From Mycolicibacterium sp. YH-1 (GTDB lineage: Bacteria > Actinomycetota > Actinomycetes > Mycobacteriales > Mycobacteriaceae), in contig NZ_CP092915.1 of assembly GCF_022557175.1 (NCBI RefSeq), positions 6,696,001 through 6,760,000 on the forward strand: DNA of 64,000 nucleotides, written 5' to 3'. This document shows positions 26,542 through 34,484 of this stretch, one piece after another. The translations under genes were made by a program, and so were the position numbers. The notes beneath the pieces were generated by a model. It saw nothing but the letters and a program-made list of their open reading frames with translations, ran no database searches and was not told where the DNA came from. Each line of letters starts with the position of its first letter. The first letter of the stretch is position 1.

Positions 26542-27666
26542 ATGAAGACCAAGGGCGCTCTGCTGTGGGAACTGAACACGCCGTTCCGGGTCGATGAGAT
26601 CGAGTTGGGCGACCCGGTCGCCGACGAGGTCCAGATCCGTATGCACGCGGCGGGCATGTGCCACTCCGACTATCACCTGACGACGGGTGCCACCCCGATC
26701 GCGCTGCCCGCACTCGGCGGCCACGAGGGTGCCGGCGTGATCACCAAGGTCGGCAAGAACGTCACGGGCATCGAGGAGGGTGATCACGTCATCCTCGCGT
26801 TCATCCCCGCGTGCGGTGAGTGCCCGCCCTGTCTCAAGGGGTTCCGCTCACTATGTGACCGCGGCGCACTCCTTCTCGGTGGTAAGGCCATCGCCGACGG
26901 AACGTCGCGGATCCACTCGGGCACCCACGAGGTGTCGCCGATGAACCTGTTGGGGACGTTCGCGCCGTACATGACGGTGCACAAGGACTCCGTGGTCAAG
27001 ATCGACAAGGACATCCCCTTCGAGACCGCCGCCATCATGGGCTGCGCGGTGCCGACCGGATTCGGGTCGGCCACCAACGTCGCGCAGGTGGCCCCCGGCG
27101 ACACGGTCGTGGTCGTCGGTGTCGGCGGTATCGGCATGAGCGCTCTGCAGGGCGCGGTGATCTCCGGCGCCAAGACCGTCATCGCGATCGATCCCGTCGA
27201 GTGGAAGCGCGACCAGGCCATCAAGTTCGGTGCGACCCACGTCTACCCGTCGATGGCCGAGGCCATCGGACCGATGATCGACGTGACGCACGGCCTGATG
27301 GCCGACAAGGTGATCATCGCCGTCGGCGAGATGCGTGGTGAGTACGTCGAAGAGGCGATGATCCTGACCGCCAAGACCGGCACCTGTGTGGTGACCGGTA
27401 TGGGCTCGATGATGGACGCCGACGTCAAGCTCAACCTGTTCCTCTTCACGATGTTGCAGAAGACGTTGAAGGGCAACATCTTCGGCGGTGGTAGCTCACA
27501 CGTGGAGACGCCAAAGCTCATCGGCCTCTACAAGTCGGGCGTGCTGAACATCGACGACATGGTCACCAAGACCTACACGTTGGACAACATCAATGACGGT
27601 TACCAGGACATGCTCGACGGTAAGAACATCCGCGGCGTCGTCACGTTCAACGAATCCGACTGGTAG
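26542..27666 (+). CDS. NDMA-dependent alcohol dehydrogenase (nicotinoprotein type)
   Basis: A protein of 374 residues beginning MKTKGALLWELNTPF, the usual start of this actinobacterial family. The catalytic zinc region is AGMCHSDYHL with GGHEGAG. The structural zinc Cys cluster is ACGECPPCLKGFRSLC (about residue 95). The cofactor loop VVVVGVGGIGMSALQ is near residue 195. These enzymes hold NAD tightly and need an external electron acceptor, in vivo probably the mycofactocin system, which is not in this window. It oxidises primary alcohols. It ends at a strong bidirectional hairpin. Confidence 0.93.
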   Translation: MKTKGALLWELNTPFRVDEIELGDPVADEVQIRMHAAGMCHSDYHLTTGATPIALPALGGHEGAGVITKVGKNVTGIEEGDHVILAFIPACGECPPCLKGFRSLCDRGALLLGGKAIADGTSRIHSGTHEVSPMNLLGTFAPYMTVHKDSVVKIDKDIPFETAAIMGCAVPTGFGSATNVAQVAPGDTVVVVGVGGIGMSALQGAVISGAKTVIAIDPVEWKRDQAIKFGATHVYPSMAEAIGPMIDVTHGLMADKVIIAVGEMRGEYVEEAMILTAKTGTCVVTGMGSMMDADVKLNLFLFTMLQKTLKGNIFGGGSSHVETPKLIGLYKSGVLNIDDMVTKTYTLDNINDGYQDMLDGKNIRGVVTFNESDW

Positions 27667-27676
27667 TCCCCTCTGC

Positions 27677-27734
27677 CGAGCAGACACAGAACTGCCCCTT
27701 TTCATGTGAAAAGGGGCAGTTCTGCGTCTGCTCG
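27677..27734. terminator. Bidirectional terminator hairpin, copy 1
   Basis: Arms of 26 bases (27677-27702 and 27709-27734) pair with one mismatch around a six-base loop. The inner stem is CTGCCCCTTTT/AAAAGGGGCAG and the outer part reads CGAGCAGAC. It separates the convergent dehydrogenase and AbiEi-like genes. A related hairpin lies at 28688-28741. Confidence 0.85.
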
Positions 27735-27743
27735 CGGGGCAGG

Positions 27744-28616
27744 TCAAGCTGCGCGGTCAAATTGGAGATCGATCCGCGCACATAGTTCGGCCGGGTAACG
27801 GCGGACGTCGTCAACGATCGCGGGCACCGTGACCCAACCAACCTCCTGCAACCGGGCGATCTTCATCCGATCATGCTTGAACGCTTCGGAATTCGAGTGC
27901 CAGTCAACGCTGTCGTACTCGGCGGCCACCCGGTGGTCCGGCCAGGCGAAGTCCACTCGCCAGAGCTGGCCATGCAGGTCACGGATTTCGTACTGCAACT
28001 CTGGGGCGGGCAGGCCCCCGTCGATGAAGACCAGTCGCATCTCGGACTCCATCGGCGACTCGGACCTCGCGTCAGCGTGAGGCAGCAGTTCGCGAACCCT
28101 AACGATGCCGCGACGGCCGTGCTGTTCCATCAGCGCGTTCTCGAGTTCGATCATCGTGCAAGTACCGCTGCGCAGCGCGGCGTCAAGCGTGGCCAGAGCA
28201 CGCGGGCGCCGCAGCGTTCGGGCCACCTCAAGCGCCGTCCATGATGGAGCCGTCAGAAGACGACCGTCAACTTTCTTGAGCGGTGCGCCAATTCGCTGGT
28301 GTACCACGATCTCTGGCGACGACCTCACGCGCACACCCGGGTCGAGGATGTGCGTCCGGCTATCGGGCTCGGTGCCAAAACCATAGATCTGCGCCGCAGT
28401 GTTCATGCAGGCCACAACGGGGTCGCGCAAGAGCAGGTCAAGTGCGCGGAGTCGGCAGGCGGAGTCTGGCGGCTCCAGTGAGTAGACACCGTGCAACACC
28501 CGGAACACGTCACCGTCACGGATTCGCCTGACAAGCGTTCGGTAGGACATGGCACTGAGCAGTTGCCGCGTGGTCGCGATGCCGGCATGCAGAGCGAAGG
28601 GTCCATCGGGCACCAT
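27744..28616 (-). CDS. AbiEi-like/DUF559 protein with Vsr-type nuclease-like domain
   Basis: A protein of 290 residues. The N-terminus (FALHAGIATTRQLLSAMSYR, VFRVLHGVYSLE) matches the winged-helix domain of AbiEi-type antitoxins. The C-terminal 100 residues resemble DUF559/PD-(D/E)XK nucleases: ESPMESEMRLVFIDGG, the acidic pair in WRVDFAWPDHRVAAEYDS, then HDRMKIARLQEVGW. This fusion is common in mycobacteria, often as multiple copies; a defence or toxin-antitoxin role has been proposed but not shown. No AbiEii partner is adjacent, so it stands alone between two related hairpins. Confidence 0.85.
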   Translation of the reverse strand: MVPDGPFALHAGIATTRQLLSAMSYRTLVRRIRDGDVFRVLHGVYSLEPPDSACRLRALDLLLRDPVVACMNTAAQIYGFGTEPDSRTHILDPGVRVRSSPEIVVHQRIGAPLKKVDGRLLTAPSWTALEVARTLRRPRALATLDAALRSGTCTMIELENALMEQHGRRGIVRVRELLPHADARSESPMESEMRLVFIDGGLPAPELQYEIRDLHGQLWRVDFAWPDHRVAAEYDSVDWHSNSEAFKHDRMKIARLQEVGWVTVPAIVDDVRRYPAELCARIDLQFDRAA

Positions 28617-28687
28617 GGCGTCGAATGTTCGCAGTGGAGTTACGCGGCCGCCACCCTCAGCTTGTCCGCCCTGTGGATAACCCCGTC

Positions 28688-28741
28688 AGCAGACGCAAAA
28701 CTGCCCCTTTTCGCGTGAAAGGGGGCAGTTTTGTGTCTGCT
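28688..28741. terminator. Terminator hairpin, copy 2
   Basis: Arms of 24 bases (28688-28711 and 28718-28741) with two mismatches and a CGCGTG loop. It shares the AGCAGACGCAAAACTGCCCC-type arm with copy 1. It lies 21 bases after the SDR stop on the minus strand and upstream of the AbiEi-like gene. Confidence 0.82.
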
Positions 28742-28762
28742 CGCGGGGGGACTCGCGGGGAG

Positions 28763-29539
28763 TTACTTGGGTGGCATCCGGATGCCACCGTCCACTCGAA
28801 CGACCTCAGCGTTCATGTAGGAGTTGGTGATCAGTTCGATGACCATCGACGCGAGTTCGTCCGGCTTGCCGAGGCGATGCGGGAAGAGCACCGATTCGCC
28901 CAGCTTGGCCTTGAACGCCTCCGACGCCTCACCCTCGCCGTAGATCGGCGTGTCGATGAGGCCGGGGGCGACGGTGTTGACCCGGATGCCGACGGCTGAA
29001 AGATCGCGCGCCACCGGCAGTGTCAACCCGACCACGCCACCCTTGGACGATGAGTAGGCCGCCTGGCCAATCTGGCCGTCGAAGGCCGCGACGCTCGTCA
29101 TGTTGACGATCGCGCCGCGCTCGCCGGTGTCGGTGACATCGTTGCGGCTCATAGCGGTCGCCGCCAGCCGAATGCAGTCGAAGGTGCCGACCAGGTTGAT
29201 GGCGAGCACCTTCTTGTAGGCGTCCAGGTTGTGCGCCGAGGCGAACTCCCCGTCCTTGCCGATCGTGCGCTGGGCCCAGCCGATTCCCGCCGAGTTCACC
29301 AGTGCCCGCAGTGGACCGAGGTCGGCGGCAGTGTTGACCGCATCCTCGATCTGCTCGGTGTTGGTGACGTCGACGCTGACGAACACGCCGCCGATCTCGT
29401 GCGCGAGCTTCTGCCCGCTCTCCGCGTTCAGGTCGGCGACGACGACCCGAGCGCCCTTGGCCGCCAACTGGCGTGCAGTTGCCGCGCCGATACCCGACGC
29501 GCCACCGGTGACGATTGCGCTAGCACCATTGATATCCAC
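28763..29539 (-). CDS. Short-chain dehydrogenase, 3-hydroxyacyl-CoA dehydrogenase type II-like
   Basis: A protein of 258 residues with the classical SDR layout: NAD motif [10 protein letters not shown], the NSAG segment ([10 protein letters not shown]), catalytic Ser in [10 protein letters not shown], and Tyr/Lys in AAYSSSKGG. The C-terminal [10 protein letters not shown] is typical. The sequence pattern ([17 protein letters not shown], then [20 protein letters not shown]) resembles type II 3-hydroxyacyl-CoA dehydrogenases used in fatty-acid or sterol side-chain oxidation. It is transcribed alone and ends at a strong hairpin. Confidence 0.92.
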   Translation of the reverse strand: MDINGASAIVTGGASGIGAATARQLAAKGARVVVADLNAESGQKLAHEIGGVFVSVDVTNTEQIEDAVNTAADLGPLRALVNSAGIGWAQRTIGKDGEFASAHNLDAYKKVLAINLVGTFDCIRLAATAMSRNDVTDTGERGAIVNMTSVAAFDGQIGQAAYSSSKGGVVGLTLPVARDLSAVGIRVNTVAPGLIDTPIYGEGEASEAFKAKLGESVLFPHRLGKPDELASMVIELITNSYMNAEVVRVDGGIRMPPK

Positions 29540-29570
29540 GACGACAGACTAAGCCCACCCCACCGGTCGG

Positions 29571-30026
29571 TCAGTCAGCGGTGTGACCGAGCCTCTCCAG
29601 CACCGCTGAGGTCCATTGAGTCAGTGCACGGGCCTGCTCAGTGCTCATGCCCTCGAACACCACCGAGCGCACGAGTTCGGCATGCCCGGGAGCCGCTGCT
29701 CGCAGCGCCGAGCGCCCATCGTCGGTGAGGTCGACGGTGGCCGCCCGACGATCATCCGATGCGCCCTTACGGGCGATCAATCCACGCGTGCGCATCCTCG
29801 ACAGCTGATGTGACAGCCTGCTCTGCTCCCAGCCCAGCCGGTCTCCCAGTTCGGAGATTCGACACTCGGGCCGCTCGTCGAGCGCGACCAGCACGTCGTA
29901 CTCGGCCAGTGACAGCCCACAGTCTCGCGAGAGCTGGCGGCTCATCTCCGCCTGCAACCCGGCGGTCATCGCCAGGTAGGCGCGCCACACCCGTTGTTCG
30001 TCGTCTGACAACCACACGGAATACAT
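29571..30026 (-). CDS. MarR family transcriptional regulator
   Basis: A protein of 151 residues. The winged helix-turn-helix covers about residues 35-105: LSLAEYDVLVALDERPECRI, ELGDRLGWEQSRLSHQLSRM, and the wing ARKGASDDRRAATVDLTDDG. It is divergent from the pirin gene across 71 bases that contain an imperfect GACAC/GTGTC palindrome directly before its start. It likely represses itself and the pirin-dehydrogenase operon, perhaps responding to phenolic or oxidative signals as many MarR proteins do. Confidence 0.9.
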   Translation of the reverse strand: MYSVWLSDDEQRVWRAYLAMTAGLQAEMSRQLSRDCGLSLAEYDVLVALDERPECRISELGDRLGWEQSRLSHQLSRMRTRGLIARKGASDDRRAATVDLTDDGRSALRAAAPGHAELVRSVVFEGMSTEQARALTQWTSAVLERLGHTAD

Positions 30027-30051
30027 GACACATCATCTATGTTGTCGTGTC
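30027..30051. promoter_or_regulatory. Candidate MarR operator
   Basis: A 25-base imperfect palindrome with GACAC and GTGTC arms, immediately upstream of the MarR start and 46 bases before the pirin start. The placement suits a shared operator. The arms are short, so this is tentative. Confidence 0.4.
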
Positions 30052-30097
30052 CAGTGCCCGCCGCTTAGGCTGGCCAGGACCTCCAAGGAGTGATCAG

Positions 30098-30862
30098 ATG
30101 ACCGGCACCGAGACCGTTGAGATTCGACGCGCGGCGGACCGCGCCGCCACCAAGATCTCCTGGCTGGACTCCAAGCACTCGTTCTCGTTCGGCGGCAACT
30201 ACGACCCGGCCAACACCCATCACGGCCTGCTCCTGGTGAACAACGACGATGTCGTCAATCCAGGCCAGGGCTTTGACACCCATCCGCACCGCGATATGGA
30301 GATTGTCACCTGGGTGCTGCGCGGGTCGCTGGTGCACCAGGACTCGACCGGCCACTCGGGTGTCATCTATCCCGGCCTGGCGCAACGGATGTCGGCAGGC
30401 AGCGGAATCCTGCACTCCGAGAAGAACGACTCCTGGACGCTCACCGGCGACTCGGCACACACCGAGCCCGTGCACTTCGTCCAGATGTGGGTGGTGCCCG
30501 ACGAGTCCGGTGTGACACCGGGCTACCAGCAGCTCGAGATCGGTGACGAGTTGCTACGCGGCGGGTTGGTCACCATCGCCTCGGGGATGCCCGAGCACGC
30601 CAATGACGCCGCCATCACCATTCGCAACAGGCACGCCGCGCTGCGGGGCGCCCGGATGCAGCCCGGTGACGTCGTCGAGCTGCCGCACGCGCCCTATGTG
30701 CACCTGTTCGTCGCCCGCGGCGAGGTCAGCCTCGAGGGGGCTGGCGCACTGGCCGAGGGTGATGCGGTGCGGTTCACCGCGTCCGGCGGTCAGAGGATCA
30801 CCGCCATCGAGCCGTCGGAGATCCTGGTCTGGGAGATGCATGCAGGGCTCTCGGCGGCGTAG
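30098..30862 (+). CDS. Pirin family protein
   Basis: A protein of 254 residues; ATG 30098 has AAGGAG seven bases upstream. The N-terminal pirin domain has the metal-binding pattern DTHPHRDMEIVTWVLRGS, and further ligands in GSGILHSEKND. A second cupin half follows (PHAPYVHLFVARGEV). Bacterial pirins are iron-binding cupins; some are quercetin dioxygenases, others modulate metabolic enzymes or redox-linked transcription. A divergent MarR regulator and an overlapping downstream PQQ-type dehydrogenase form its context. Catalytic activity is not certain. Confidence 0.92.
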   Translation: MTGTETVEIRRAADRAATKISWLDSKHSFSFGGNYDPANTHHGLLLVNNDDVVNPGQGFDTHPHRDMEIVTWVLRGSLVHQDSTGHSGVIYPGLAQRMSAGSGILHSEKNDSWTLTGDSAHTEPVHFVQMWVVPDESGVTPGYQQLEIGDELLRGGLVTIASGMPEHANDAAITIRNRHAALRGARMQPGDVVELPHAPYVHLFVARGEVSLEGAGALAEGDAVRFTASGGQRITAIEPSEILVWEMHAGLSAA

Positions 30863-32159
30863 CTTCCGGCGCGCGGTCCTTGCGACCGGACTTGCCGCCG
30901 TGGTCTTGGCGGGGTGTTCGTCGACTCCCCCGCCCGGCACCGACTCGACCGGCACCGGCTCGACCCGTCCGCCGAGTGAGACCGGGCTCGAGGAGGTCAC
31001 CGTGACCGTGCCCGACGATCTCGCGGCGGCCCCGTTCGACGAGCCACGAAAGGCCTTGGTACCCAAGGGCTGGACGATGTCGGTGTGGCAGCGACTACCA
31101 AAGCCCAGGCTGATGGCCTGGACGCCGGACGGTGATCTCCTGGTGTCGCTGCCGAGCACCGGCCAGGTCATTCGCATGCAGCCCACTGGCGCAGGTCCGC
31201 TGTACTCCGCACTGCTCGACGGTCTCGACCAACCGCACGGACTCGCCTTCGCCGGGTCGACACTCTATGTCGCGCAGAGCGATCAGGTGGACGCCTACGA
31301 CTACGCCGACGGAAGGGCGAGTCACCCGCGCGTCGTCGCCTCGGGCCTACCCGACGCCAAGAGCCCCGACCTGCAAGGTGCCTACTCGCATGCACTCAAG
31401 AGCGTGGCGGTGGGACCCGATGGGGCCGTGTACTTCTCGATCGGCTCCACGGGAAACATCTCGGCATCAGACCGCACCGCCACCCCGCCGCGCGCCACCA
31501 TCATGCGGGTACCACCGGGCGGTGGCCCAGCCGAGCCGTTCGCGACGGGCGTCCGCAACGGGACCGGCCTGGCCGTCGCCCCGGACGGTGCGGTGTGGAC
31601 CGCGATCAACAACCGCGATAACGTCGCGGTCCCCGACGCGGGACCGGACTATGGCCGCGTCGTGCCCGGTTATGTCGATGACCATCCGCCCGAATCGCTG
31701 GCCAGGCTGACGCCGGGACGCGAGCTGGGCTGGCCCTACTGCAATCCCGACGGCGGACCCGCCGACCTGCCCCTGATCCGCGACGTCCAGACCAACGCCG
31801 ACGGTAACGAACTCGACTGCGCGGCACTGCCACCCATCGAGCAGAGCCTCGGCGCCCACTCCGCGCCACTGGGATTGAGCTTCGTCGACGGTGCCCTGCC
31901 CGCGCCGTATGCGCGTGGGGCGCTCGTCGGCGTGCACGGCTCCTGGAACCGGCAGACGCCGCAGGCTCCCGACGTGTCGTTCTTCCCATGGCAGGACGGA
32001 GGCCTGGGGAACCAGCAGACGCTGGTCGGTGGATTCCAGACCGGCGACGGGGCACGCTGGGGCCGCCCGGTTGCCGCGGTCGTGGGACCCGACGGTGCGG
32101 TGTACGTCTCCGACGACTACGCCGACGCCATCTACCGCGTCGCGCCGCCGGGGCGTTGA
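30840..32159 (+). CDS. PQQ-dependent sugar dehydrogenase-like lipoprotein (sorbosone dehydrogenase family)
   Basis: A protein of 439 residues from ATG 30840, 23 bases inside the pirin gene with GGGAG just upstream, so translation is coupled. A lipoprotein signal (AVLATGLAAVVLAGCSS) leads to a Thr/Pro linker and a six-bladed beta-propeller. Characteristic segments are LDQPHGLAFAGSTLYV, HALKSVAVGPDGAVYF, GVRNGTGLAVAPDG and PDGAVYVSDDYADAIYRV. Relatives are soluble quinoprotein glucose/sorbosone dehydrogenases. It is probably surface-anchored. Whether it binds PQQ, and whether this organism makes PQQ, cannot be told here. Confidence 0.9.
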   Translation: MQGSRRRSFRRAVLATGLAAVVLAGCSSTPPPGTDSTGTGSTRPPSETGLEEVTVTVPDDLAAAPFDEPRKALVPKGWTMSVWQRLPKPRLMAWTPDGDLLVSLPSTGQVIRMQPTGAGPLYSALLDGLDQPHGLAFAGSTLYVAQSDQVDAYDYADGRASHPRVVASGLPDAKSPDLQGAYSHALKSVAVGPDGAVYFSIGSTGNISASDRTATPPRATIMRVPPGGGPAEPFATGVRNGTGLAVAPDGAVWTAINNRDNVAVPDAGPDYGRVVPGYVDDHPPESLARLTPGRELGWPYCNPDGGPADLPLIRDVQTNADGNELDCAALPPIEQSLGAHSAPLGLSFVDGALPAPYARGALVGVHGSWNRQTPQAPDVSFFPWQDGGLGNQQTLVGGFQTGDGARWGRPVAAVVGPDGAVYVSDDYADAIYRVAPPGR

Positions 32160-32185
32160 CCTGCCATAACTCGACGATCACCGGC

Positions 32186-32228
32186 TAGTACACACACGTG
32201 TAGTACTAATGTACGTAGTACGTACGTA
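32186..32228. promoter_or_regulatory. Palindrome-rich promoter region before the MPT63-like gene
   Basis: TAGTAC (32186-32191) and GTACTA (32203-32208) bracket an ACACGTG core. TACGTA (32212-32217) and the perfect ten-base palindrome TACGTACGTA (32219-32228) follow. A ribosome site GGAGAGG lies at 32240-32246. The dense GTAC/TACGTA pattern looks like a regulator site cluster and is AT-richer than its surroundings. Confidence 0.5.
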
Positions 32229-32254
32229 GATACTTTGTTGGAGAGGACACTCAG

Positions 32255-32833
32255 GTGCGCATTGTTCGACGAATGGTGGTCGCGGCGGCGGCATCGCTAG
32301 GTCTACTGCTGATGGGGACGCCGGTCGCGGGTGCCGCCACCGAGTGCCCCCACCGACTGGGGTCTCATCAGCAGATGGTGGACGCCGGCGGTGCAGTGAT
32401 TCAGGACTGGACCCTCACCGATCTTCGCCCCAGCACCGATTCCGCTCCCGGCTACCCGCTGGCTGGGCGCCTGTGGGAGGCGACCGTGTCGGTGCACGCG
32501 GCCAAGGGCGCGGTGACACCGGTGCTGCCGAACTTCAAGGCCATGGCCGTCGGGCACCAGTCATATCCGGTGTTGTGGCAGCTGGCCAGCCCGTCGGGCA
32601 TCTCGGCGGCCACCCTCGCCGAGGGCGCAACAGCCACGGGCAAGGTGTATTTCGATGTCACCGGCGCCGATCCGGCTGCCGTGATCTACACCCAGGGCGG
32701 CGCCAAGCCGGCCATGATGTGGTGCGACATGGCCGCGATGCCGGCCATGATGTCGAAGCCGATGCCAATGCCAATGCCAATGCCAATGCCAATGGGCGAC
32801 TGCCCGCACTGCGGCAATCACCACAAGCCCTGA
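32255..32833 (+). CDS. Secreted MPT63-family protein with Met-Pro and Cys/His tail
   Basis: A protein of 192 residues from GTG 32255. A signal peptide (about 1-28, VVAAAASLGLLLMGTPVAGA) precedes an immunoglobulin-like MPT63/DUF1942 domain. That domain has the family segments GYPLAGRLWEATVSV, YPVLWQLASPSGIS and ATGKVYFDVTGADP. Unlike MPT63 it carries an added C-terminus: MMWCDMAAMPAMMSKPM, six Pro-Met pairs, then GDCPHCGNHHKP. Met, Cys and His clustering of this kind suits Cu(I) or other metal binding. MPT63 is a secreted antigen of unknown role. The tail and the palindromic promoter suggest a regulated metal-handling variant, which is inference. Confidence 0.85.
   Translation: MRIVRRMVVAAAASLGLLLMGTPVAGAATECPHRLGSHQQMVDAGGAVIQDWTLTDLRPSTDSAPGYPLAGRLWEATVSVHAAKGAVTPVLPNFKAMAVGHQSYPVLWQLASPSGISAATLAEGATATGKVYFDVTGADPAAVIYTQGGAKPAMMWCDMAAMPAMMSKPMPMPMPMPMPMGDCPHCGNHHKP
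32762..32791 (+). repeat. Hexanucleotide tandem repeat (ATGCCA x5)
   Basis: Five exact copies of ATGCCA encode Met-Pro repeats in the tail of the MPT63-like protein. In-frame six-base units could change in number by slippage without breaking the protein. Confidence 0.9.
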
Positions 32834-32851
32834 GACAGGTAACCCTGAACC

Positions 32852-33170
32852 ATGATGGGGTTCTTCGACCGCCATCTGTTCGGCGATTCCCGCCAATGGG
32901 CCTGCAGCCGAGCCACGGGCACAGTGCTGGAAGTCGCCGTCGGCACCGGACTCAACCTGTCCTTCTATAGCGCTATAGCGCTATAGCGCGGCTCCGGTCC
33001 GAGCCGTCCAGCGCCTGCTGGAAACCGTCACCGTTCCGCTCGGCGGCGAGCACTTCCTGCGCCGCCCCCTCACCGACGTTCGGGCCACCACTGATCTCGC
33101 CATAGAGGATGTCGAACGGTTGACACGCGGCCTCGCCGAACGCATGGTGGCCCGCAAGACCAGCTCGTGA
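32852..33170 (+). pseudogene. Remnant of a class I SAM-dependent methyltransferase
   Basis: The first 44 codons read MMGFFDRHLFGDSRQWACSR and then the SAM motif GTVLEVAVGTGLNLSFYS, typical of a methyltransferase, before a TAG at 32984. From about 32990 to the TGA at 33168, another frame encodes a convincing C-terminus of the same family (APVRAVQRLLETVTVPLGG, ending ERLTRGLAERMVARK). The central roughly 100 codons are missing, and the break holds three copies of CTATAGCG. So this is an internally deleted, frameshifted gene. No insertion sequence is present. Confidence 0.78.
32965..32988. repeat. Three tandem copies of CTATAGCG at the pseudogene break
   Basis: The eight-base unit CTATAGCG occurs three times in a row (32965, 32973, 32981). 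Each overlapping pair forms palindromes such as CTATAGCGCTATAG. It is AT-rich, foreign-looking in this GC-rich context, and sits exactly where methyltransferase homology stops. Confidence 0.85.
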
Positions 33171-33212
33171 ATCGGCGCCCCCGCTAGGGCGGGCTTCCAA
33201 TCCCGGGTTACC

Positions 33213-33232
33213 GCGTCAGCGCGCGCTGACGC
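33213..33232. repeat. Perfect 20-base palindrome
   Basis: GCGTCAGCGC followed by its exact reverse complement GCGCTGACGC, in the intergenic stretch after the methyltransferase remnant. No T-run follows. It could be a protein-binding site or a relic. Confidence 0.6.
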
Positions 33233-33399
33233 CAGCCGATTCGAGATCGCGGCGCCGTTGCCCGCAACTACGGCAAACACATTGCCGTCAACGCAATTCG
33301 CCCGTTGTGCATCCGTGATGCAGTTGTGACGAAAGTTGACAGTGTGTCACCTGTGATTATTGTTGTCCTGTACCCAGGGATGACCAGAAGGGGGCGCCG

Positions 33400-34482
33400 G
33401 TGCCGAACCCAACCGCAAACATCCGGCGCATCGTCGCCTTCGCATCGACGCTGATGATGTGCGCCACCCTGGCTACCACAGCGGGAGTGCCGACAGCCCG
33501 CGCAGCCGATGCCCGGGAGCTGCTCGCCGGGGCCATCGCGGGAACGCGCGGCTCCTATCTGGTCTACAACTTCGGCGGTGGAAATCCTGCGCCCATGCTC
33601 AACGCGGGCGGCAACTGGTACGAGATGACCAGCGGCGGACACCTGATGATCATCAAGGCGGCGTCACAACGGCTCACGCCACGCCTGCTGGTGGACTCGC
33701 ACCGCGGCTACCAGGCCCGCTGCGAACGTGATCCGCGCGCCCGCACGAGTGAGGGCCTATGGCAGGCATCGGAGATCTTCACACCTCTGCAGGCATGGCA
33801 GGCACTCGGTCGACCGACCATCGCCATCAACGCCAACTTCTTTGACGTGCGCGCCCAGAAGGGCGGCTCGTGGAAGTCGACGGGCTGCAGCTCACCGCTG
33901 GGCGCCTACGTCGACAACACGCGGGGGCAGGGCCGCGCGAATGCCGCTGTCACGGGCACCATCGCATACGCAGGCAAGCAGGGGCTGTCCGGAGGAAACG
34001 AGACCTGGACGGCGCTGAGCACCATGATCCTGCCGGTCGGCGGTGCGCCGTTCGTCATCGCCCCGAAGTCGACCAACGACTACGACGCGGCGACCCCGGT
34101 GATCACCGACCTCGTCGACAAGGGCAACCGCTTCGTCGCCGTGGCAGGCCTGCACCTGCTGGCGCCGGGCGACACCGCGCAGATGAACGACGGCGGACCA
34201 AGCGCGGCGCGCACCGCGTTGGCGTACTCCCGCGACAAGGATGAGATGTACGTCTTCCAGGGCGGCAGCTACACACCGGATCAGATCCAGGATCTGTTCC
34301 GCGGCCTCGGCAGCGACAGCGCGATACTGCTCGACGGCGGCGGATCCTCGTCCATCGTGTTGCGCCGTGACACCGGGGGTATGTGGGCGGGTGCCGGTGT
34401 GCCCAAGGGATCCTGCGACACCTACGAGGTGCTGTGCGACTCTCGCGAGCGGGCGCTTCCGAGTTGGCTGGCCTTCAACTGA
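33400..34482 (+). CDS. Secreted phosphodiester glycosidase family protein (NAGPA domain)
   Basis: A protein of 360 residues from GTG 33400, with AGAAGGGGG upstream. A signal peptide (MCATLATTAGVPTARAADA, cleaved near residue 36) is followed by a phosphodiester glycosidase domain with the hallmark segments TIAINANFFDVRA, AQMNDGGPSAARTALAYS and DSAILLDGGGSSSIVLR. The family includes the human uncovering enzyme that removes GlcNAc from a phosphodiester; bacterial members probably act on exopolysaccharide or teichoic-type phosphodiesters. It is exported, in its own transcript, and convergent with the large exported protein. Substrate unknown. Confidence 0.9.
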   Translation: MPNPTANIRRIVAFASTLMMCATLATTAGVPTARAADARELLAGAIAGTRGSYLVYNFGGGNPAPMLNAGGNWYEMTSGGHLMIIKAASQRLTPRLLVDSHRGYQARCERDPRARTSEGLWQASEIFTPLQAWQALGRPTIAINANFFDVRAQKGGSWKSTGCSSPLGAYVDNTRGQGRANAAVTGTIAYAGKQGLSGGNETWTALSTMILPVGGAPFVIAPKSTNDYDAATPVITDLVDKGNRFVAVAGLHLLAPGDTAQMNDGGPSAARTALAYSRDKDEMYVFQGGSYTPDQIQDLFRGLGSDSAILLDGGGSSSIVLRRDTGGMWAGAGVPKGSCDTYEVLCDSRERALPSWLAFN

Positions 34483-34484
34483 GG

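Noticed and set aside
30543..30839. Upstream extension of the PQQ-type lipoprotein
   Set aside because: It lies wholly inside the pirin gene in another frame. The lipoprotein signal begins right after ATG 30840.
32344..32970. Frame continuing from the MPT63-like gene into the pseudogene
   Set aside because: It is the +1 shadow of the MPT63-like gene; the product shows no domain, and the true frame has a signal peptide and ribosome site.
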